Source: Deltaproteobacteria bacterium (GTDB taxonomy: Bacteria; Desulfobacterota; Desulfobulbia; Desulfobulbales; VMSU01). From it: a DNA stretch of 5,393 bases. Every line of letters begins with the position of its first letter. The stretch's first letter is position 1. The notes beneath the pieces are model-generated. The model was not told the origin of the DNA, did not search any database, and was given only the letters and a program-made list of their open reading frames with translations. Shown here in pieces: positions 4,379-5,393 of this stretch. Location: assembly GCA_024274995.1 (NCBI GenBank), contig JAJSAA010000035.1, positions 1 through 5,393 of the forward strand. Reading direction: 5' to 3'. The position numbers and the translations under genes are program-made.

Positions 4379-5335
4379 ATGAGCCAGAAAATTAAAATAG
4401 CCTTACTGGCCGGCGGAAAATCCGGTGAGCGTGAAGTTTCCCTGCGGGGGGCGGTCGAAGTCGAGAAGGCCCTTGACCCGAATAAATATGAGATCTGCCG
4501 TTATGATCCGGCCCATGACATGGCAACTCTGGCGGCCGATGCCCCTCAGCTTGACGCCGCCTTTATTCTGCTCCACGGCCTCATGGGCGAAGATGGCACG
4601 GTACAGGGTTTTCTTGATCTCCTGGGCCTGCCTTACCAGGGAGCCGGAGTGCTGGGCAGCGCTCTGGCCATGGATAAATCCCTCAGCAAAACCATTTACA
4701 GAGATAACGGGCTGCCAACCCCGGACTGGCGGATGGCCCAGGGCGGCAGCGATAACTATAGTCAGTTGATTAAGGAGTTGGGACTGCCCTTGGTTATCAA
4801 ACCGTTGCGCCAGGGCTCCAGTATCGGCATGAGTATCGTCCGGCAGGCCGCGGACTTAGAGGCCGCCATGAAGTTAGCCTTTCACCATGACCGGGAGGTA
4901 ATGGTGGAGCAATATATTCAGGGCCGGGAAATCACCGTTGGGGTATTGGGCAACGATAAGCTCCAGGCCCTGCCCCTCGTGGAGATCATCCCCGGCTGCG
5001 AGTTCGCCTTTTTTGATTACCAGGCCAAATATCAGACCGGGGCCTCCCGGGAGATATGTCCGGCCGAACTGAGCCCGGAAATCACCTCCCAGGCTCAAGA
5101 ATATGGCCTCCGGGCGCATAAGGCTCTAAAATTAAGGGGCTACAGCCGTAGCGACATGATCGTCAACGAGGCGGGAATTTTTCTCTTAGAGACCAACACC
5201 ATTCCCGGTATGACCCCCACCAGCCTGCTGCCCAGGGCCGCCGCCGCTGCCGGCCTGCCATTTCCGGCCCTCCTTGACCGCCTCATCGAACTGGCGCTTC
5301 AGGAGACAGGAAACAGGAGACAGGGAACGGATTAG
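4379..5335 (+). CDS. ddl: D-alanine--D-alanine ligase
   Basis: A 318-residue cytoplasmic ATP-grasp ligase joining two D-alanines with ATP for peptidoglycan precursor synthesis. Motifs in order: GGKSGEREVSL (12-22), with E17 matching E15 of E. coli DdlB; HGLMGEDG (66-73); GSALAMDKSLSK (93-104); VIKP (139-142) and QGSSIGM (145-151), where S147 matches DdlB S150; VEQYIQGREITVGVLG (176-191); DYQAKY (213-218), Y218 matching Y216; R258 matching R255; LLETNTIPGMTPTSLLP (269-285), E271 and N273 binding metal. The Glu-Ser-Tyr set indicates a D-Ala-D-Ala enzyme rather than a Van-type D-Ala-D-Lac ligase. The ATG at 4379 is forced by the conserved N-terminus and an in-frame TAG at 4361-4363, but it has no good SD (GAACGAAG directly abuts it). 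The last ten or so residues, QETGNRRQGTD, come from a tandem DNA repeat and are not conserved family sequence. It stands alone, away from mur genes. Confidence 0.96.
   Translation: MSQKIKIALLAGGKSGEREVSLRGAVEVEKALDPNKYEICRYDPAHDMATLAADAPQLDAAFILLHGLMGEDGTVQGFLDLLGLPYQGAGVLGSALAMDKSLSKTIYRDNGLPTPDWRMAQGGSDNYSQLIKELGLPLVIKPLRQGSSIGMSIVRQAADLEAAMKLAFHHDREVMVEQYIQGREITVGVLGNDKLQALPLVEIIPGCEFAFFDYQAKYQTGASREICPAELSPEITSQAQEYGLRAHKALKLRGYSRSDMIVNEAGIFLLETNTIPGMTPTSLLPRAAAAAGLPFPALLDRLIELALQETGNRRQGTD
5300..5327 (+). repeat. 14-bp tandem repeat at the 3' end of ddl
   Basis: Two adjacent 14-base units, CAGGAGACAGGAAA (5300-5313) and CAGGAGACAGGGAA (5314-5327), differ at one position and end eight bases before the stop codon ends. 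The unit is not a multiple of three, so a change of copy number would shift the frame and alter the tail and stop of Ddl. Confidence 0.85.
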
Positions 5336-5361
5336 CGGCTTACGGCCAGGACAATACAAAA

Positions 5362-5393
5362 ATGGGACGCTGGTTGATAATATTCGGATTAAT
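5362..5393 (+). CDS. Start of a small membrane protein, DUF2905-like
   Basis: ATG at 5362 opens a frame that runs off the window edge and reads MGRWLIIFGL followed by an incomplete codon. AGGA at 5348-5351 lies ten bases upstream as a possible SD. The opening resembles DUF2905 proteins, small two-helix membrane proteins of unknown function that begin with MGR/K, an aliphatic run and GL. Only ten residues are visible, so this is tentative; another membrane or signal-bearing protein would look the same. It starts 26 bases after ddl with no terminator between, suggesting co-transcription. Confidence 0.45.
   Translation, partial: MGRWLIIFGL

Noticed and set aside
4379..5335. Vancomycin-resistance type D-Ala-D-Lac ligase
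   Set aside because: The AKY tyrosine (Y218) and the Glu-Ser-Tyr set match D-Ala-D-Ala ligases, and no vanH or vanX neighbour is present.

Overview
The window is ordinary-looking bacterial chromosome of moderately high GC, densely coded on both strands, with seven genes and two fragments at the edges. A membrane polyferredoxin paired with a CXXC microprotein, a GlcD-type FAD oxidase, ribosomal protein S21, XerD and Ddl suggest an anaerobic Gram-negative bacterium. Desulfobacterota (sulfate-reducer-like) is my best guess, from gene content alone. I see no CRISPR array, insertion sequence, tRNA, rRNA or phage gene.

Layout. (1) 1-1460, plus strand: the 3' end of a tiny one-helix protein ending in CLSCIGIG (CD1871A-type CXXC family), a NapH/YccM-like membrane 4Fe-4S protein, and a secreted protein with two bacterial SH3 domains. 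Both junctions have one base between stop and ATG (TGA-C-ATG, TAA-C-ATG), so this is a tight, probably translationally coupled operon. It meets xerD tail to tail with 6 bases between stops. (2) 1467-2872, minus strand: a sigma70-like promoter overlapping the end of glcD, a leader of about 130 nt with strong predicted RNA structure, rpsU (S21), a 148-base gap with two small hairpins and a stranded perfect Shine-Dalgarno sequence, then xerD. (3) 2869-4251, minus strand: a complete GlcD/D-lactate dehydrogenase-type flavoprotein without an adjacent Fe-S partner. (4) 4252-4378: a divergent control region with overlapping -10 elements facing both ways and an 11-bp palindrome. (5) 4379-5393, plus strand: ddl, whose last codons lie in a 14-bp tandem repeat, then the first codons of a probable small membrane protein (DUF2905-like).

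How the genes relate. The first cluster looks like a membrane redox module with an envelope-binding SH3 protein; its substrate cannot be read from the sequence. rpsU and xerD are probably co-transcribed at least in part, linking translation and chromosome dimer resolution genes by position only. glcD and ddl share a control region but no pathway. The least explained parts are the structured rpsU leader with its possible SD-sequestering pseudoknot, the xerD upstream region, and the CXXC-microprotein/polyferredoxin/SH3 operon.
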